Below, in pieces: positions 51,281 through 61,643 of a stretch of DNA of 64,000 nucleotides. Numbering within the stretch: the first letter of the stretch is position 1; each line of letters begins with the position of its first letter. A program made the position numbers and the translations under genes. The notes under the pieces were generated by a model. The model was not told the origin of the DNA. It saw only the letters and a program-made list of their open reading frames with translations, and searched no databases. Origin of the DNA: Pseudohongiella sp. (GTDB lineage Bacteria; Pseudomonadota; Gammaproteobacteria; Pseudomonadales; Pseudohongiellaceae); assembly GCA_030696315.1 (NCBI GenBank), contig JAUYSM010000062.1, positions 1-64,000 on the forward strand, written 5' to 3'.

Positions 51281-52663
51281 TTATTTGACCCGTTCGAAGC
51301 GTGCCATGGATTCAACGTGTCCAGTGTGTGGGAACATGTCCATAACACCCGCATGAGTCAATCGGTATCCTTGTTTTGACAGTTCAGCGGCATCTCTTGC
51401 CAGCGTGGACGGATTACATGAGACGTACACGATCACCTCAGGTAGCAATTCACGGATTTTTGAGACCAGTTCTATGGCGCCGGAGCGAGGTGGGTCTAGC
51501 AGCAATTTGGTGTAGCTGGCAGTTGCCCACCTGGAGCTGTCAAAGTCGGTGAACAAATCTGCAGCAAAAAACCGGGTGTTCGACAATTGATTGCGCGCGG
51601 CATTCGCTGCGGCACGTTCAACCATTTCTTCGCTGCCTTCAACGCCAGTCACCGAAGCGCAGCGTCTGGCCATAGGCAAACTGAAGTTACCCAGCCCGCA
51701 AAACAGATCGAGTACTTTGTCGTCTTGCTGCAAGTCGAGCAATTGTATTGCTTGCGTAATCATCCGGCGGTTGATATCGGCGTTGACCTGAGTAAAGTCG
51801 CCTGGGAAAAAAGATATACAGATATCACCGGTCTCGTCAGGCAAAAAATACTGAAGTTGATCATCGGCAGATTCTGGCCAGAATCGCGAGACAGTATTCG
51901 GTCCACCTGATTGTAAAAACCATTCGATATTGTGTTCATCAGCAAAATTGCGCAGTTTTTGCTTGTCTGCATCAGATAATGGGGCCAGATGCCTCAGTGT
52001 CATGGTGACGCGCAGTACCGTGTCAAGCAACTCGGTTGGCACACTGGAGCGCTCACCAACGGCAACTTCAATTTGTGGGACATCGCGGCAGCCTTCCAGC
52101 GTCAGCATCAACGCGCGCAAGGATTTGATGAGATTTCCAACAGGTGGCACCAAGGTGGTGCACCGTGTCATATCGGTAATAAATGTGCTGGCCTTTTCAC
52201 GAAATCCCACCAGTACATCAGATTTTTTATGAACATACCTGACCGCAAGCCGTGCTTTTCTTCGATAGGACTGTAATACAGATGTCATGGCTGGAATAAC
52301 ATTAAAGTCGACAATGCCAGCGGTATGTTTGAGATGATCAAACAGCACCTGCTGTTTGAGTGCGATCTGGCCTTCCAGTTTAAGATGTTGCAGCAGACAG
52401 CCACCGCATATGGATGCAGCCTCGCAAGGTGGCTGCACACGATCTTCAGATGCATGGATGACCTCCGCCAATTTCAATTCATCAAATTGACTGCGGCGCG
52501 ATGTGAATGTGGCCGTGACAGTTTCACCGGTCAGGGCTCCGTCAACAAATGCAATTTTGCCGTCAATTCTGGCGACCCCTCGCCCTTCGTGACTCATGCG
52601 TTCTATGGTCAATGTTTCCGGTTGCGTAGGCAGGCTCTGACGGCGGCGCCGATTGTTGCTCAT
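51281..52663 (-). CDS. rlmD: 23S rRNA (uracil1939-C5)-methyltransferase RlmD
   Basis: RlmD methylates U1939 of 23S rRNA. The 460-residue product has an N-terminal TRAM domain (about 15-70), an iron-sulfur cluster site with cysteines in PPCEAASICGGC and a fourth in DMTRCTTL, the SAM-binding KVLDLFCGLGNFSLPMA, and the catalytic cysteine in YVSCNPSTLARD. It lies directly upstream of relA with a 12-bp gap, the order I recall for Pseudomonas. Confidence 0.95.
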   Translation of the reverse strand: MSNNRRRRQSLPTQPETLTIERMSHEGRGVARIDGKIAFVDGALTGETVTATFTSRRSQFDELKLAEVIHASEDRVQPPCEAASICGGCLLQHLKLEGQIALKQQVLFDHLKHTAGIVDFNVIPAMTSVLQSYRRKARLAVRYVHKKSDVLVGFREKASTFITDMTRCTTLVPPVGNLIKSLRALMLTLEGCRDVPQIEVAVGERSSVPTELLDTVLRVTMTLRHLAPLSDADKQKLRNFADEHNIEWFLQSGGPNTVSRFWPESADDQLQYFLPDETGDICISFFPGDFTQVNADINRRMITQAIQLLDLQQDDKVLDLFCGLGNFSLPMARRCASVTGVEGSEEMVERAAANAARNQLSNTRFFAADLFTDFDSSRWATASYTKLLLDPPRSGAIELVSKIRELLPEVIVYVSCNPSTLARDAAELSKQGYRLTHAGVMDMFPHTGHVESMARFERVK

Positions 52664-52692
52664 ATTCTGGTCTCTGAATCTTATTTCGGCTG

Positions 52693-53580
52693 TCAGGAAA
52701 ACACGCCAGTTGAAAGGTAACGATCGCCGCGATCACAAATAATCGCAACGATGACTGCGTTCTCAATTTCTTTGCTGAGTTGGAGCGCCCCAAATACTGA
52801 GCCACCAGATGACACACCACAAAAAATACCTTCTTGCGTCGCTAATGCTCGCATGGTTGTTTCAGCATCACTCTGGTGCACATCAATGATCCGATCGACG
52901 CGTTCGGCTTGAAAAATTTTGGGCAGATACTCTTTGGGCCAGCGCCGGATACCCGGGATTTTTGATCCATCCTGAGGCTGCAATCCTACAATTTGAATTA
53001 ATGGGTTCTGCTCTTTCAAGTAGCGTGATACGCCCATGATGGTCCCGGTGGTTCCCATGGATGCCACAAAGTGCGTCACTTGCCCGTGTGTATCGCGCCA
53101 GACCTCAGGGCCAGTCATCCTATAGTGCGCATCCGGATTGTCAGGATTGGCAAACTGATCAAGAATTTTGCCTTTACCTTGTTTTGCCATGTTTTCCGCC
53201 AGGTCACGAGCGCCTTCCATACCGTCCTTGTCGCTGACCAGAATAAGTTGCGCACCGTAGGCTGCCATCGACGCTTTGCGTTCGGCAGACATGCTCTCCG
53301 GCATGATCAGGATCATGCGGTATCCACGAATCGCGGCTACCATGGCCAACGCTATGCCTGTGTTGCCGCTGGTTGCCTCAATCAGGGTGTCACCTGGTTT
53401 GATTGCACCACGCAATTCGGCTTGCATAATCATGTTATAGGCCGGGCGATCTTTTACCGAACCTGCTGGATTGTTTCCTTCAAGCTTTACAAGAATGGTG
53501 TTGCTGGTAACGCCTGGAAGCCTTTGCAATCTGACAAGTGGTGTATTTCCGACAAACGTATCAATGGTGGGATATGACAT
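52693..53580 (-). CDS. cysM: Cysteine synthase B
   Basis: CysM makes cysteine, or S-sulfocysteine from thiosulfate, using O-acetylserine. The 295-residue PLP enzyme has the lysine motif in NPAGSVKDRPAYNMI, the phosphate-binding EATSGNTGIALAM and the C-terminal EGIFCGVSSGGSVFGAL. Its length and the GNNPAGSVKDRPA motif favour CysM over CysK. It fits the cysteine-pathway genes cysH, cysB and cysG in this window. Confidence 0.93.
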   Translation of the reverse strand: MSYPTIDTFVGNTPLVRLQRLPGVTSNTILVKLEGNNPAGSVKDRPAYNMIMQAELRGAIKPGDTLIEATSGNTGIALAMVAAIRGYRMILIMPESMSAERKASMAAYGAQLILVSDKDGMEGARDLAENMAKQGKGKILDQFANPDNPDAHYRMTGPEVWRDTHGQVTHFVASMGTTGTIMGVSRYLKEQNPLIQIVGLQPQDGSKIPGIRRWPKEYLPKIFQAERVDRIIDVHQSDAETTMRALATQEGIFCGVSSGGSVFGALQLSKEIENAVIVAIICDRGDRYLSTGVFS

Positions 53581-53660
53581 GATGACCGTCTTGGCTATTG
53601 AAGTACTTATGACTGACTACCCGGATAGTGCTCGGCCAGCCCCGCTGAAAACGCTGGATT

Positions 53661-54437
53661 TTACCTGTTATCCTTGTCTGGGGGTAGGCTAAAGACGGGT
53701 GCTGAACCTGGTGAGATAAACAATTGGCGACTGTTTAAGGGTTTTACGCCCAAAAGTGGTCGAAGCGCCTGTCGCATAAATCGTTTGGCAGTGGACAACA
53801 GTTGTTTGTCGAAAGTGTGTGTGGTGTCGGATATCAGCAAGCATTTCATCTCAATGATCTGCTGTCCGGTAAATTGGTCTGGTTTTTGGTTTTCCCGAAC
53901 TTCATCACAGCGTGACAGCCCGGTCTGAGGGTCAAACAGATAGATTTCGTCATGCTGAATGGGCGCACCGCTGCCAGCATCGTATGATAAGTCTGGCCCA
54001 TAACCCAGTTCGAACAATAGCCGGTACTCAAATCGACGTAATGCACATTCGATAAGTGTGTTGTTAAGCAGTGCGACCAGACTGCTCTGGTATAGGCGAT
54101 AAATCTCGGGGTGTGACTGACCGGGTTGCAGCAATCTGGTCAAAATTTCGTTTATGTACAAAACCGAAAAAAGTCGCTCGCCATGTAACTGAAACACGGG
54201 TGCCGCCGCTTCAACTGCGGTCAAGGTCTGCAGTTCTCCCCGGCCGCTGGTGGATACAAGCAAGGGTTGCAGTGCTTGAAGCAAGGCACGCCGGTTCGAT
54301 TTTTTACCACGCACTCCTCGGGCAACAACGCGCAGTAAACCATAATCAAGCGTTAGAAAATCAACAAGCAAACTGGTATCACGATACTCTCGTGTGTGCA
54401 GCACATAAGCCGGTTGTAATTCAATGTTCCGACTCAC
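53661..54437 (-). CDS. recO: DNA repair protein RecO
   Basis: RecO anneals single strands and, with RecR, loads RecA in the RecF pathway. The 258-residue product has the N-terminal OB-fold (PAYVLHTREYRDTSLLVDFLT, LRVVARGVRGKKS) and a helical C-terminal domain. The zinc cysteines of Gram-positive RecO are not evident. Order rnc-era-recO is conserved; pdxJ, the usual next gene, is absent and cysM follows 80 bp on. Confidence 0.93.
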   Translation of the reverse strand: MSRNIELQPAYVLHTREYRDTSLLVDFLTLDYGLLRVVARGVRGKKSNRRALLQALQPLLVSTSGRGELQTLTAVEAAAPVFQLHGERLFSVLYINEILTRLLQPGQSHPEIYRLYQSSLVALLNNTLIECALRRFEYRLLFELGYGPDLSYDAGSGAPIQHDEIYLFDPQTGLSRCDEVRENQKPDQFTGQQIIEMKCLLISDTTHTFDKQLLSTAKRFMRQALRPLLGVKPLNSRQLFISPGSAPVFSLPPDKDNR

Positions 54438-54462
54438 CTGACACCTCGTCAGCCACTAGTGT

Positions 54463-55353
54463 TCAGGATAGACTTTGCAGCGCTCTTTCATCGTCTGCCC
54501 AGCCAGATTTAACTTTTACCCACAAATTAAGCATAACTTTACTATCAAATGCGATTTCCATATCCAGGCGCGCTGCTTTACCAATAGTTTTCAGGCGCTC
54601 ACCTTCGTGCCCGATAATAATCTGTTTTTGCCCTGGTTTGTCTACCAGTATCAGTCCATGTATATGGATAACGTGGCCTTCAACAGAGAACTTTTCAATT
54701 TCTACGTTAACTTCGTAAGGCAATTCGTCGCCCAGTTGGCGAGTGATTTTTTCGCGAATCAATTCAGCAGCCAGAAATTTAGAACTTCGGTCAGTGATCT
54801 GATCCTCCGGAAACATAAACGGACCTTCCGGCAAATATTTGGCAACACAAGTTTGCACTGTGTCCAGGTTATGCCCAGACAATACCGCTATGGGTATCAC
54901 CTCAGCAAAATTACGTTTGCTTGCGATTTTCTGGATGTGAGGCAATAAGCGTTCACGATTTTCAATCTGATCGCATTTGTTGATCAGCAGCAGCACTGGC
55001 ACACTCAGTTTTTCCATGGCTTGTAGTACCATTTCATCTTCTTCATTAAAGACCAGGCGTTCTACCACAAAAAGGACAACATCAACGTCTTTGAGCACTT
55101 CAGCAACCGTTGCATTCATGACCCTGTTCAGCGCACGTTTTTGATCTTTATGCAGACCAGGGGTGTCTACATAGACAAACTGCACGTCTCCCTCTGTTTT
55201 AATGCCGGTAATCCTGTGTCTTGTGGTCTGAGGCTTGCGCGAGGTAATGCTGATCTTTTGCTCAAGAAGGTGATTGAGCAAGGTAGACTTTCCTACATTG
55301 GGGCGGCCGACAATTGCAATAAATCCGCATCGTGTTGTTTTGGTGTCACTCAT
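54463..55353 (-). CDS. era: GTPase Era
   Basis: Era binds 16S rRNA near its 3' end and takes part in small-subunit maturation. The 296-residue product has G1 GRPNVGKST (16-24), G3 DTPGLH and G4 NKCD motifs, and a C-terminal KH domain with [17 protein letters not shown]. It lies 18 bases after rnc, whose product also processes rRNA. Confidence 0.97.
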   Translation of the reverse strand: MSDTKTTRCGFIAIVGRPNVGKSTLLNHLLEQKISITSRKPQTTRHRITGIKTEGDVQFVYVDTPGLHKDQKRALNRVMNATVAEVLKDVDVVLFVVERLVFNEEDEMVLQAMEKLSVPVLLLINKCDQIENRERLLPHIQKIASKRNFAEVIPIAVLSGHNLDTVQTCVAKYLPEGPFMFPEDQITDRSSKFLAAELIREKITRQLGDELPYEVNVEIEKFSVEGHVIHIHGLILVDKPGQKQIIIGHEGERLKTIGKAARLDMEIAFDSKVMLNLWVKVKSGWADDERALQSLS

Positions 55354-55371
55354 AATCGTTTGCTCTCAGCA

Positions 55372-56085
55372 TTAATCTGTTGGTTTGCCTGGCAGGATAT
55401 CAAGGATGTGCAATGCCTGCTGTGCAGCTTGTTGTTCTGCTTCGCGACGCGATCTGCCCTGCCCTGTGACCGCTCTTTTCAGCAGCGGTATAAAACAGGA
55501 AACAACAAACTCCTGTTGATGTTCATCACCACGAATATCGGTTACTTCATACAACGGCAGACTCAGTGCGCGCCCTTGCATAATCTCCTGCAGTCGCGTT
55601 TTGGCGTCCTTGCTGTTGATTAGCTGTTGCTCACAGCCTGGTGCAAGTTGACTGGCAAACAATTTATAAATACAGGCTCTGCAAGCATCAATGCCACCAT
55701 CAAGAAATAGTGCGCCGAGTATTGCCTCAAGTGCATCACATAAAATGGAATCGCGTGCTTGCCCTCCACTCTTTTGTTCACCTAGCCCCAAAACAATAAT
55801 CGTCCCTAAATTCAGTTGGCGGGCTATTGCAGCAAGACTGCTGCGATTCACCAGCGACGCGCGGACCTGGCTCAGCTCGCCTTCGGGGGACTCAGGGAAA
55901 CGCTGAAAAAGAATCTCAGCCATTATCAGGCCAAGTGCTGCATCGCCCAAAAACTCCAAACGTTGATTGTGGTTGCGAGCCGCACTTCTGTGCGTCAATG
56001 CCAAAGTCAGCAGCTCTTTATTTTTAAACGTGTAATCCAGCGCCGTCTGCAGTATTTCGAGCGCATTGTGCGTGTTGGAGTTCAT
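55372..56085 (-). CDS. rnc: Ribonuclease III
   Basis: RNase III cuts double-stranded RNA in rRNA and mRNA processing. The 237-residue product has the signature RLEFLGDAALGL with the catalytic Glu/Asp, the second acidic cluster in DALEAILGALFLDGG, and a C-terminal dsRNA-binding domain (DAKTRLQEIMQ, GQGRSRREAEQQAAQQAL). Its start overlaps the end of the upstream DUF4845 gene by four bases. Confidence 0.96.
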   Translation of the reverse strand: MNSNTHNALEILQTALDYTFKNKELLTLALTHRSAARNHNQRLEFLGDAALGLIMAEILFQRFPESPEGELSQVRASLVNRSSLAAIARQLNLGTIIVLGLGEQKSGGQARDSILCDALEAILGALFLDGGIDACRACIYKLFASQLAPGCEQQLINSKDAKTRLQEIMQGRALSLPLYEVTDIRGDEHQQEFVVSCFIPLLKRAVTGQGRSRREAEQQAAQQALHILDILPGKPTD

Positions 56086-56441
56086 GGCAATGTCTCATCA
56101 AAATGCAGTGTGGCTATGCGACTATCAAGCAACATTAACTCATAAGAGTACAAGATGCGTATTCGTGTGATGTTGTTTTGACGACTGACAACAATCTGTT
56201 CAGCATTCAGGGTGTTTATTCCTTGTAGTCTTAGTCTCGCAATCACATCCTGTTTCACCTGCAAGGCGGAACGAGTATGTAAATCGGGTTCTATGACTGT
56301 GAGGCGCAATGTCTGGAGTATGTAAAAATGCTCCAGATATGCCTCAAAGACTCTTGATGTACCGATAGTCAGTGGCAGCATAAGTGCCGCAACCAAGGTG
56401 ATCTTTACCCAGTTGCGCAGTGCGTTACGAGACTTGGACAT
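56082..56441 (-). CDS. DUF4845 membrane-anchored protein
   Basis: This 119-residue protein has one membrane segment (about 13-33), then a short periplasmic alpha/beta domain. It corresponds to the small DUF4845 gene that lies between lepB and rnc in Pseudomonas; its function is unknown. ATG 56441 gives a basic N-terminus before the membrane segment; an ATG 12 codons upstream is less likely. It overlaps rnc by four bases, so the two are coupled. Confidence 0.8.
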   Translation of the reverse strand: MSKSRNALRNWVKITLVAALMLPLTIGTSRVFEAYLEHFYILQTLRLTVIEPDLHTRSALQVKQDVIARLRLQGINTLNAEQIVVSRQNNITRIRILYSYELMLLDSRIATLHFDETLP

Positions 56442-56518
56442 TGTTCTGTGTTGTCGACTGCCAGCCGGGTGTTGCACATCACCTCCGCGGCGCCCAAACA
56501 GAATTTAAGTCGTTTTCG

Positions 56519-57292
56519 TTAATAGATGCGTTGATTACGACCAAAGGATGGCAGGTTGAATCCCGGTTCTTTGTGCATCCATACCGCTATTGCCTTGCCC
56601 ACAATATTTTCTTCCGGTACTGGCCCCCAGACTCTACTGTCTGCGCTGTTGTCGCGATTGTCACCCATCATAAAGTAGTGTCCGGGGGGGACAATCCAAC
56701 TGGTGCGTGATGAGCCGCGCGTGTCACTGCTGACAATTTGAGTTTGATGGTTACTTACGCCGAGCTGTTCGTTAAACAGAATTCCAGAGCGCATGCCAGA
56801 TCCGGTTTCAATCATAATTTCGTCAACGATATCGACTTCGAGCTGTTCTCCATTGATGCGCAGAATCTTGTTTTCATATTCAATGCGATCACCAGGCAAG
56901 CCCACCACGCGCTTGATAAAGTAGCGTGGATCATGTGGAGGAATAAACACCATGACTTCGCCACGTTGAGGCGAATTGTTTTCCATGATCTTGGTACCTA
57001 CTACGGGTAACCGTAGACCATAGTGGTATTTGTTAACCAGGATAAAATCACCAACTTCCAGCGTGGGTATCATCGAACCTGAAGGTATCTGGAAAGGTTC
57101 GATGACAAAGGAGCGTAGCATCAGAACAATAAACAGCACCGGGAAAAATGACTTGGCATATTCAACAAGAATAGGTTCTTCAGTGGCGCCAGCCTTATTA
57201 CGAGCTTTTGCGAACAAGAAATGGTCGATCAGCCAGATTACGCCGCAAATTGTGACAAGAACGACCAACACTAAAGAAAAATCGATATCCAT
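56519..57292 (-). CDS. lepB: Signal peptidase I
   Basis: LepB cleaves signal peptides on the periplasmic face of the inner membrane. The 257-residue product has two N-terminal membrane segments (about 5-25 and 46-63), the catalytic Ser73 in IPSGSMIPT, and Lys127 in FIKRVVGLPGD. GDNRDNSADSRVWG forms the C-terminal box. Its start overlaps the lepA stop by one base, the usual lepA-lepB arrangement. A seven-base C tract encodes part of VPPGHYFMMGD. Confidence 0.96.
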   Translation of the reverse strand: MDIDFSLVLVVLVTICGVIWLIDHFLFAKARNKAGATEEPILVEYAKSFFPVLFIVLMLRSFVIEPFQIPSGSMIPTLEVGDFILVNKYHYGLRLPVVGTKIMENNSPQRGEVMVFIPPHDPRYFIKRVVGLPGDRIEYENKILRINGEQLEVDIVDEIMIETGSGMRSGILFNEQLGVSNHQTQIVSSDTRGSSRTSWIVPPGHYFMMGDNRDNSADSRVWGPVPEENIVGKAIAVWMHKEPGFNLPSFGRNQRIY

Positions 57293-59091
57293 CAGCTGTC
57301 TACCTTAAGCACTGCCAGGAATGCTTCCTGTGGAACTTCAACATTACCCACCTGCTTCATGCGTTTTTTACCAGCTTTCTGTTTTTCCAACAGCTTTTTC
57401 TTACGGCTGACATCGCCGCCATAACACTTCGCAATTACGTTTTTGCGTAATGCCTTGACTGTCGAGCGCGCCACAATCTGACCACCGATCGCCGCCTGAA
57501 TCGCGACATCAAACATTTGACGCGGAATCAGTTCTTTCATTTTTTCGACTAAAACGCGACCTTTGTGGTGTGCCTGATCACGATGCACAATCAACGCCAA
57601 AGCATCAACCCGCTCAGAGTTGATCAAGACATCCAGCCTGACAAGGCTCGCCGTCTGAAACCGTATAAAATGATAGTCCAATGAGGCGTATCCGCGACTT
57701 GCAGATTTAAGTTTGTCAAAAAAGTCCATTACCACTTCAGCCATGGGGAGTTCGTAAGACAAGGAAACCTGGCTGCCAATAAACTGCATGTCGCGTTGTA
57801 CACCGCGCCGAGCGGTACAAAGGGTGATGATGTTGCCAAGATGCTCATGGGGCGTGAGGATATTTGCAATTACAATAGGTTCCCGTGTTTCTACAATCGA
57901 AGCAACGGGTGGTAATGCTGATGGACTCTCTACGCGCACAACCTCGTTGTTGCGCAACACCACTTCGTAAACCACCGTAGGCGCAGTGGTAATGAGGTTG
58001 ATGTCGTACTCGCGTTCAAGGCGTTCCTGCACGATTTCCATGTGCAACATGCCGAGGAAGCCACAGCGGAAACCAAAACCAAGGGCATCAGAACTTTCGG
58101 GTTCGTAAAATAACGATGCGTCGTTCAGAGTCAGTTTCTCAAGTGCATCTCGAAATTCTTCGAAGTCATCTGCCGACACTGGGTACAGGCCAGCATAGAC
58201 CTGTGGCTGTATACGTCGAAAGCCTTCCAGCGCTGGCGTGTCGGGCGTAGAAGACAAGGTGATAGTGTCGCCAACGGGCGCCCCTTGAATATCCTTGATG
58301 CCAGCAATGATATAACCCACCTCTCCTGCCTGCAGCAAAGGAAGGTCATTTCGTTTAGGGTTAAAAAATCCAACATGGTCAACCAGATGGGCTTTGCCAA
58401 TGCTCTTGGCGATAATTTTATCGCCGACTTTGAGTGTGCCCTGCATCACCCGTACAAGCGAGACCACCCCAAGGTAGTTGTCAAACCAGGAATCAATAAT
58501 CAGGGCTTGCAGAGGCGCGCTGCGATCGCCAGCAGGCGGCGGTATCAAACGAATGATTTCTTCCAGGATTTCAACGATGCCCATGCCGGTTTTGGCACTG
58601 GCACTGACGGCTGAGGACGCATCAATGCCGATGATTTCCTCAATCTCCATACGCACTTTATCTGGATCAGCCTGAGGCAAGTCCATTTTGTTAAGTACTG
58701 GAATAACTTCGAGACCTTGCTCAATCGCGGTATAACAGGTTGCAACCGATTGAGCTTCAACACCCTGCCCGGCATCAACAACCAATAACGCGCCTTCACA
58801 TGCTGCCAGCGAGCGAGATACTTCGTATGAAAAGTCAACGTGCCCGGGAGTATCGATAAAATTCAGCTGATAACGATGGCCGTCTTTTGAGTCGTAAAAC
58901 AAGGTTACACTCTGGGCTTTTATCGTGATGCCGCGTTCCTTTTCAATATCAAGGGAATCAAGCACTTGCTCACCCATTTCACGGTCGCTGAGGCCGCCGC
59001 AATGTTGAATGAAGCGATCGGCAAGCGTGGACTTGCCGTGATCAATATGCGCGATGATGGAAAAATTACGAATACGGCTTAAATCAGTCAC
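57292..59091 (-). CDS. lepA: Translation elongation factor 4 (LepA)
   Basis: LepA is a ribosome-bound GTPase similar to EF-G, thought to act in initiation or back-translocation. The 599-residue product has G1 [10 protein letters not shown]3 [12 protein letters not shown] and G4 NKMDLPQAD motifs. It ends in the LepA-specific domain ([20 protein letters not shown]). It forms an operon with lepB downstream. Confidence 0.97.
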   Translation of the reverse strand: MTDLSRIRNFSIIAHIDHGKSTLADRFIQHCGGLSDREMGEQVLDSLDIEKERGITIKAQSVTLFYDSKDGHRYQLNFIDTPGHVDFSYEVSRSLAACEGALLVVDAGQGVEAQSVATCYTAIEQGLEVIPVLNKMDLPQADPDKVRMEIEEIIGIDASSAVSASAKTGMGIVEILEEIIRLIPPPAGDRSAPLQALIIDSWFDNYLGVVSLVRVMQGTLKVGDKIIAKSIGKAHLVDHVGFFNPKRNDLPLLQAGEVGYIIAGIKDIQGAPVGDTITLSSTPDTPALEGFRRIQPQVYAGLYPVSADDFEEFRDALEKLTLNDASLFYEPESSDALGFGFRCGFLGMLHMEIVQERLEREYDINLITTAPTVVYEVVLRNNEVVRVESPSALPPVASIVETREPIVIANILTPHEHLGNIITLCTARRGVQRDMQFIGSQVSLSYELPMAEVVMDFFDKLKSASRGYASLDYHFIRFQTASLVRLDVLINSERVDALALIVHRDQAHHKGRVLVEKMKELIPRQMFDVAIQAAIGGQIVARSTVKALRKNVIAKCYGGDVSRKKKLLEKQKAGKKRMKQVGNVEVPQEAFLAVLKVDS

Positions 59092-59149
59092 TTAACAGGA
59101 TCACCAATCAATCGAGAGGCCGCAAGTCTACATGATCTGGCTTGCACTG

Positions 59150-60580
59150 TCAGCGCAATTCAAGCACCAGCGTAGTTCCTCTTCCATCTCTTACTACCCT
59201 GATTGGAACAAAACCTTGAGCAGGCAGCTCTTCAATTACCCGGTTAAAATCATCGACGTTTTGTATCGCTTGATGGTTGAGTGACACAATGACATCTCCA
59301 CTGGCTAAACCTGCAGCGCGCGCCGGTCCATCGCGAAGTTGATCAATGATAACGCCACCATTGCTCAGAGCTGGAGAGGATGACCGCATGTCTGCATCAA
59401 TATTTTGTACAGTCAGTGCAAGGCTGTTTCCGCGCGGAGTAGCTGGGCGTGTGTCTGTCGCGGCTTGATCGGCGCCAGGTAGCGAACCGACCACCACAGG
59501 CAATCGAATCATGTTTCCGTCTCTCAGGACATTCAATTCCGCAGAGGTGCCTGGGCGAACCTGGCCGACATAAAACGGAAGCTGTGAGGATTGCTCTATC
59601 TGGATGCCATTAAACGCAAGAATTATGTCGTTGTTTAAAACGCCTGCCTGCTCTGCCGGGCTTCCGGGTTGAACTTCATCCACAAAGGCCCCTCTTGGTC
59701 TATCGAGATTAAATGCCTGAGCAAGTGCATTATCGACATCTTTGATTAAAACCCCCAGCAGACCCCTGCTGACAGCACCTGATTCTCTTAATTGCTCTAC
59801 AACATTCAATGCCATGTTACTGGGGATGGCAAATGAAATGCCGTTGGAGCCGCCTGTGCTGCTGAGTATCTGAGAGTTAATCCCGATGACTTCGCCGTCC
59901 AGATTAAATAACGGCCCACCCGAGTTACCTTGATTGATGGCAACGTCAGTCTGGATGAACGACACGTAATTGGCGGGACCACGTGATGGCACATTTCTGG
60001 ATTTGGCGCTGACAATACCGGCCGCCGCAGAAAATTCCAGACCAAAGGGTGAGCCTATGGCAAGCACCCACTCGCCGACGCGAACTTTCTCTGAATCGCC
60101 AAACTTGACCGGACGAAGTCCTGATGCCTCGATTTTTATCAAGGCAACATCGGATAATTCGTCGCTGCCAATCACTTGAGCTGGAAACTCTCTTCTGTCA
60201 GTCAGTGTCACCGTGATGCTGTCAGCGTTGGCAACCACATGATGATTGGTGATGATGTAGCCATCGCTGCTCATGATAAATCCAGAACCCACACCGCCTC
60301 TGGGGCGCGTCTGGGCATCGGGGTCGATGGGCAGTCCATCGGGTCTGAGTTGCCGAAGCAGCTCTTCAATGTCTCCTTGCTGCGAGCCGCTGCGCACCGG
60401 CACGCGTTGTACCGTCGTGATGTTGACAATAGTGGCCGCATTGGCTTCAACCAGATCGGCAAAATCCGGTAGGCCACGTTGAGCCTGTGCCGTTGGTGGA
60501 ACAACAAGAAACATTGAGAGGGAAATAAGAACGGCAGCTGCAATCCGCGGTAAGCGCAGCACTGCAGGGATCCAACCCAT
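59150..60580 (-). CDS. mucD: Periplasmic serine protease, DegP/MucD family
   Basis: This Do-family protease degrades misfolded envelope proteins. Counted from ATG 60580, the 476-residue product has a signal peptide (cleavage near TAQAQ), the catalytic triad H114 (TNHHVV), D144 (LSDVALIKI) and S220 (NQGNSGGPLF), and two PDZ domains. The length equals that of P. aeruginosa MucD. A start at ATG 60655 has a better ribosome-binding site (GGGGAA) but adds 25 residues before the signal peptide. It follows rseA, as in the algU-mucABCD cluster, but with mucB and mucC missing. Confidence 0.92.
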   Translation of the reverse strand: MGWIPAVLRLPRIAAAVLISLSMFLVVPPTAQAQRGLPDFADLVEANAATIVNITTVQRVPVRSGSQQGDIEELLRQLRPDGLPIDPDAQTRPRGGVGSGFIMSSDGYIITNHHVVANADSITVTLTDRREFPAQVIGSDELSDVALIKIEASGLRPVKFGDSEKVRVGEWVLAIGSPFGLEFSAAAGIVSAKSRNVPSRGPANYVSFIQTDVAINQGNSGGPLFNLDGEVIGINSQILSSTGGSNGISFAIPSNMALNVVEQLRESGAVSRGLLGVLIKDVDNALAQAFNLDRPRGAFVDEVQPGSPAEQAGVLNNDIILAFNGIQIEQSSQLPFYVGQVRPGTSAELNVLRDGNMIRLPVVVGSLPGADQAATDTRPATPRGNSLALTVQNIDADMRSSSPALSNGGVIIDQLRDGPARAAGLASGDVIVSLNHQAIQNVDDFNRVIEELPAQGFVPIRVVRDGRGTTLVLELR

Positions 60581-60738
60581 GGTTTGAAGATAAATCTTGG
60601 ATTTCAACGTCCTGTTAAAATCAAAATGCAACAGGTCAGTCGATTTGATCAGCATTCTGTGTTCCCCAACTTGGATGACAGAGACAAGTGACAACCTGAT
60701 GAACAGGCTTTCAACTTTTTATGCTGACAAACATACCG

Positions 60739-60760
60739 CGTTGAACGTTCGCATTCAACG
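60739..60760. repeat. Hairpin between rseA and the mucD-like gene
   Basis: CGTTGAA (60739-60745) pairs with TTCAACG (60754-60760) around an eight-base loop. It lies about 45 bp past the rseA stop on the minus strand and could attenuate or end transcription before mucD. There is no U-tract. Confidence 0.3.
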
Positions 60761-60803
60761 GTTGAAAATAATATGAGTTAAACTCCCTGCCACTGGCAGC
60801 TGC

Positions 60804-61493
60804 TCAGGGGTTGGGACGCTCCACTTCTTCGATCAGTTCACGGTCTGATACGGGTCGCAACATCGCGGATTCATCCAGGATGTTAAAGGGTGCAGTCGAA
60901 TCCACTCTGCCAGGAATAGACACGCTTCTTATATAGTCATTCAGCCTTTGCTGTGCTTCTTCATCCACCGCAAGCTGCACATTTTGATGCTCGGTATTGC
61001 TGCCAGTTTCCGCAATTTCGGGTTGGTTTGATGTTGAAGTCATCAGTGATTGCATGCCCACAAACACTGCCAATGCCACTGAGGCCGCAATCGCAAGTCT
61101 CGCCACAGAGCTCTGCCAGGATTTGACAGGTGTCTTATTCGAAGCATGTAGTTCTAGCGCTTTGGTATCGGGCAGTGGTTCCTGTTCAACGGCCACCATA
61201 ATGCGATCGAGCAAACTGTTTGATACACCGGGGCTATTGAGCGCAGAGAAGGCATGCAAATTGAGGGGTTCTGGTTCAAACACAGCACGAGCAAGATTAT
61301 ACCGTTCCCATGTTTCCAGTAATTCCGGAGACTGCGTAATTCTGGTCAATAGGCGGCGTAACTCAAACTCGCTCAGTTCGCCATCCATCAGGGCTGACAA
61401 GGCTTCTTGATCAGTCAGTGATAAATCGCGTTTTGTATCATTGTCCAAATTAGAGTCCACCTGTGCCGATCCGTTCTGATTAACCTGATTCAT
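60804..61493 (-). CDS. rseA: Anti-sigma-E factor RseA/MucA
   Basis: RseA holds RpoE inactive at the inner membrane until regulated proteolysis destroys it. The 229-residue product has the N-terminal anti-sigma domain (about 28-75; LSALMDGELSEFELRRLLTRI), one membrane segment at about 130-151, and a periplasmic tail (152-229). The N-terminus is about 25 residues longer than usual. It lies 150 bp after rpoE. No rseB/mucB gene follows, so the periplasmic protector of RseA is either elsewhere or absent. Confidence 0.9.
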   Translation of the reverse strand: MNQVNQNGSAQVDSNLDNDTKRDLSLTDQEALSALMDGELSEFELRRLLTRITQSPELLETWERYNLARAVFEPEPLNLHAFSALNSPGVSNSLLDRIMVAVEQEPLPDTKALELHASNKTPVKSWQSSVARLAIAASVALAVFVGMQSLMTSTSNQPEIAETGSNTEHQNVQLAVDEEAQQRLNDYIRSVSIPGRVDSTAPFNILDESAMLRPVSDRELIEEVERPNP

Positions 61494-61643
61494 GCATTTG
61501 CCTCATACGGGATACTATTATCCATCACGCAATTTTCGGTCAGTACATACCTCGAACTAACAACAAGCTGAAAACGTCCACACTGCTCAGACCATAATTA
61601 AGGAGTCAAGTTCCCGCGTTGATCAAAAAAGCGTAATCCTTGA

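Noticed and set aside
56694-56700. Seven-base G/C homopolymer in lepB as a phase-variation tract
   Set aside because: It encodes part of a conserved signal peptidase box (VPPGH) in an essential gene, and seven bases is short for slippage control.
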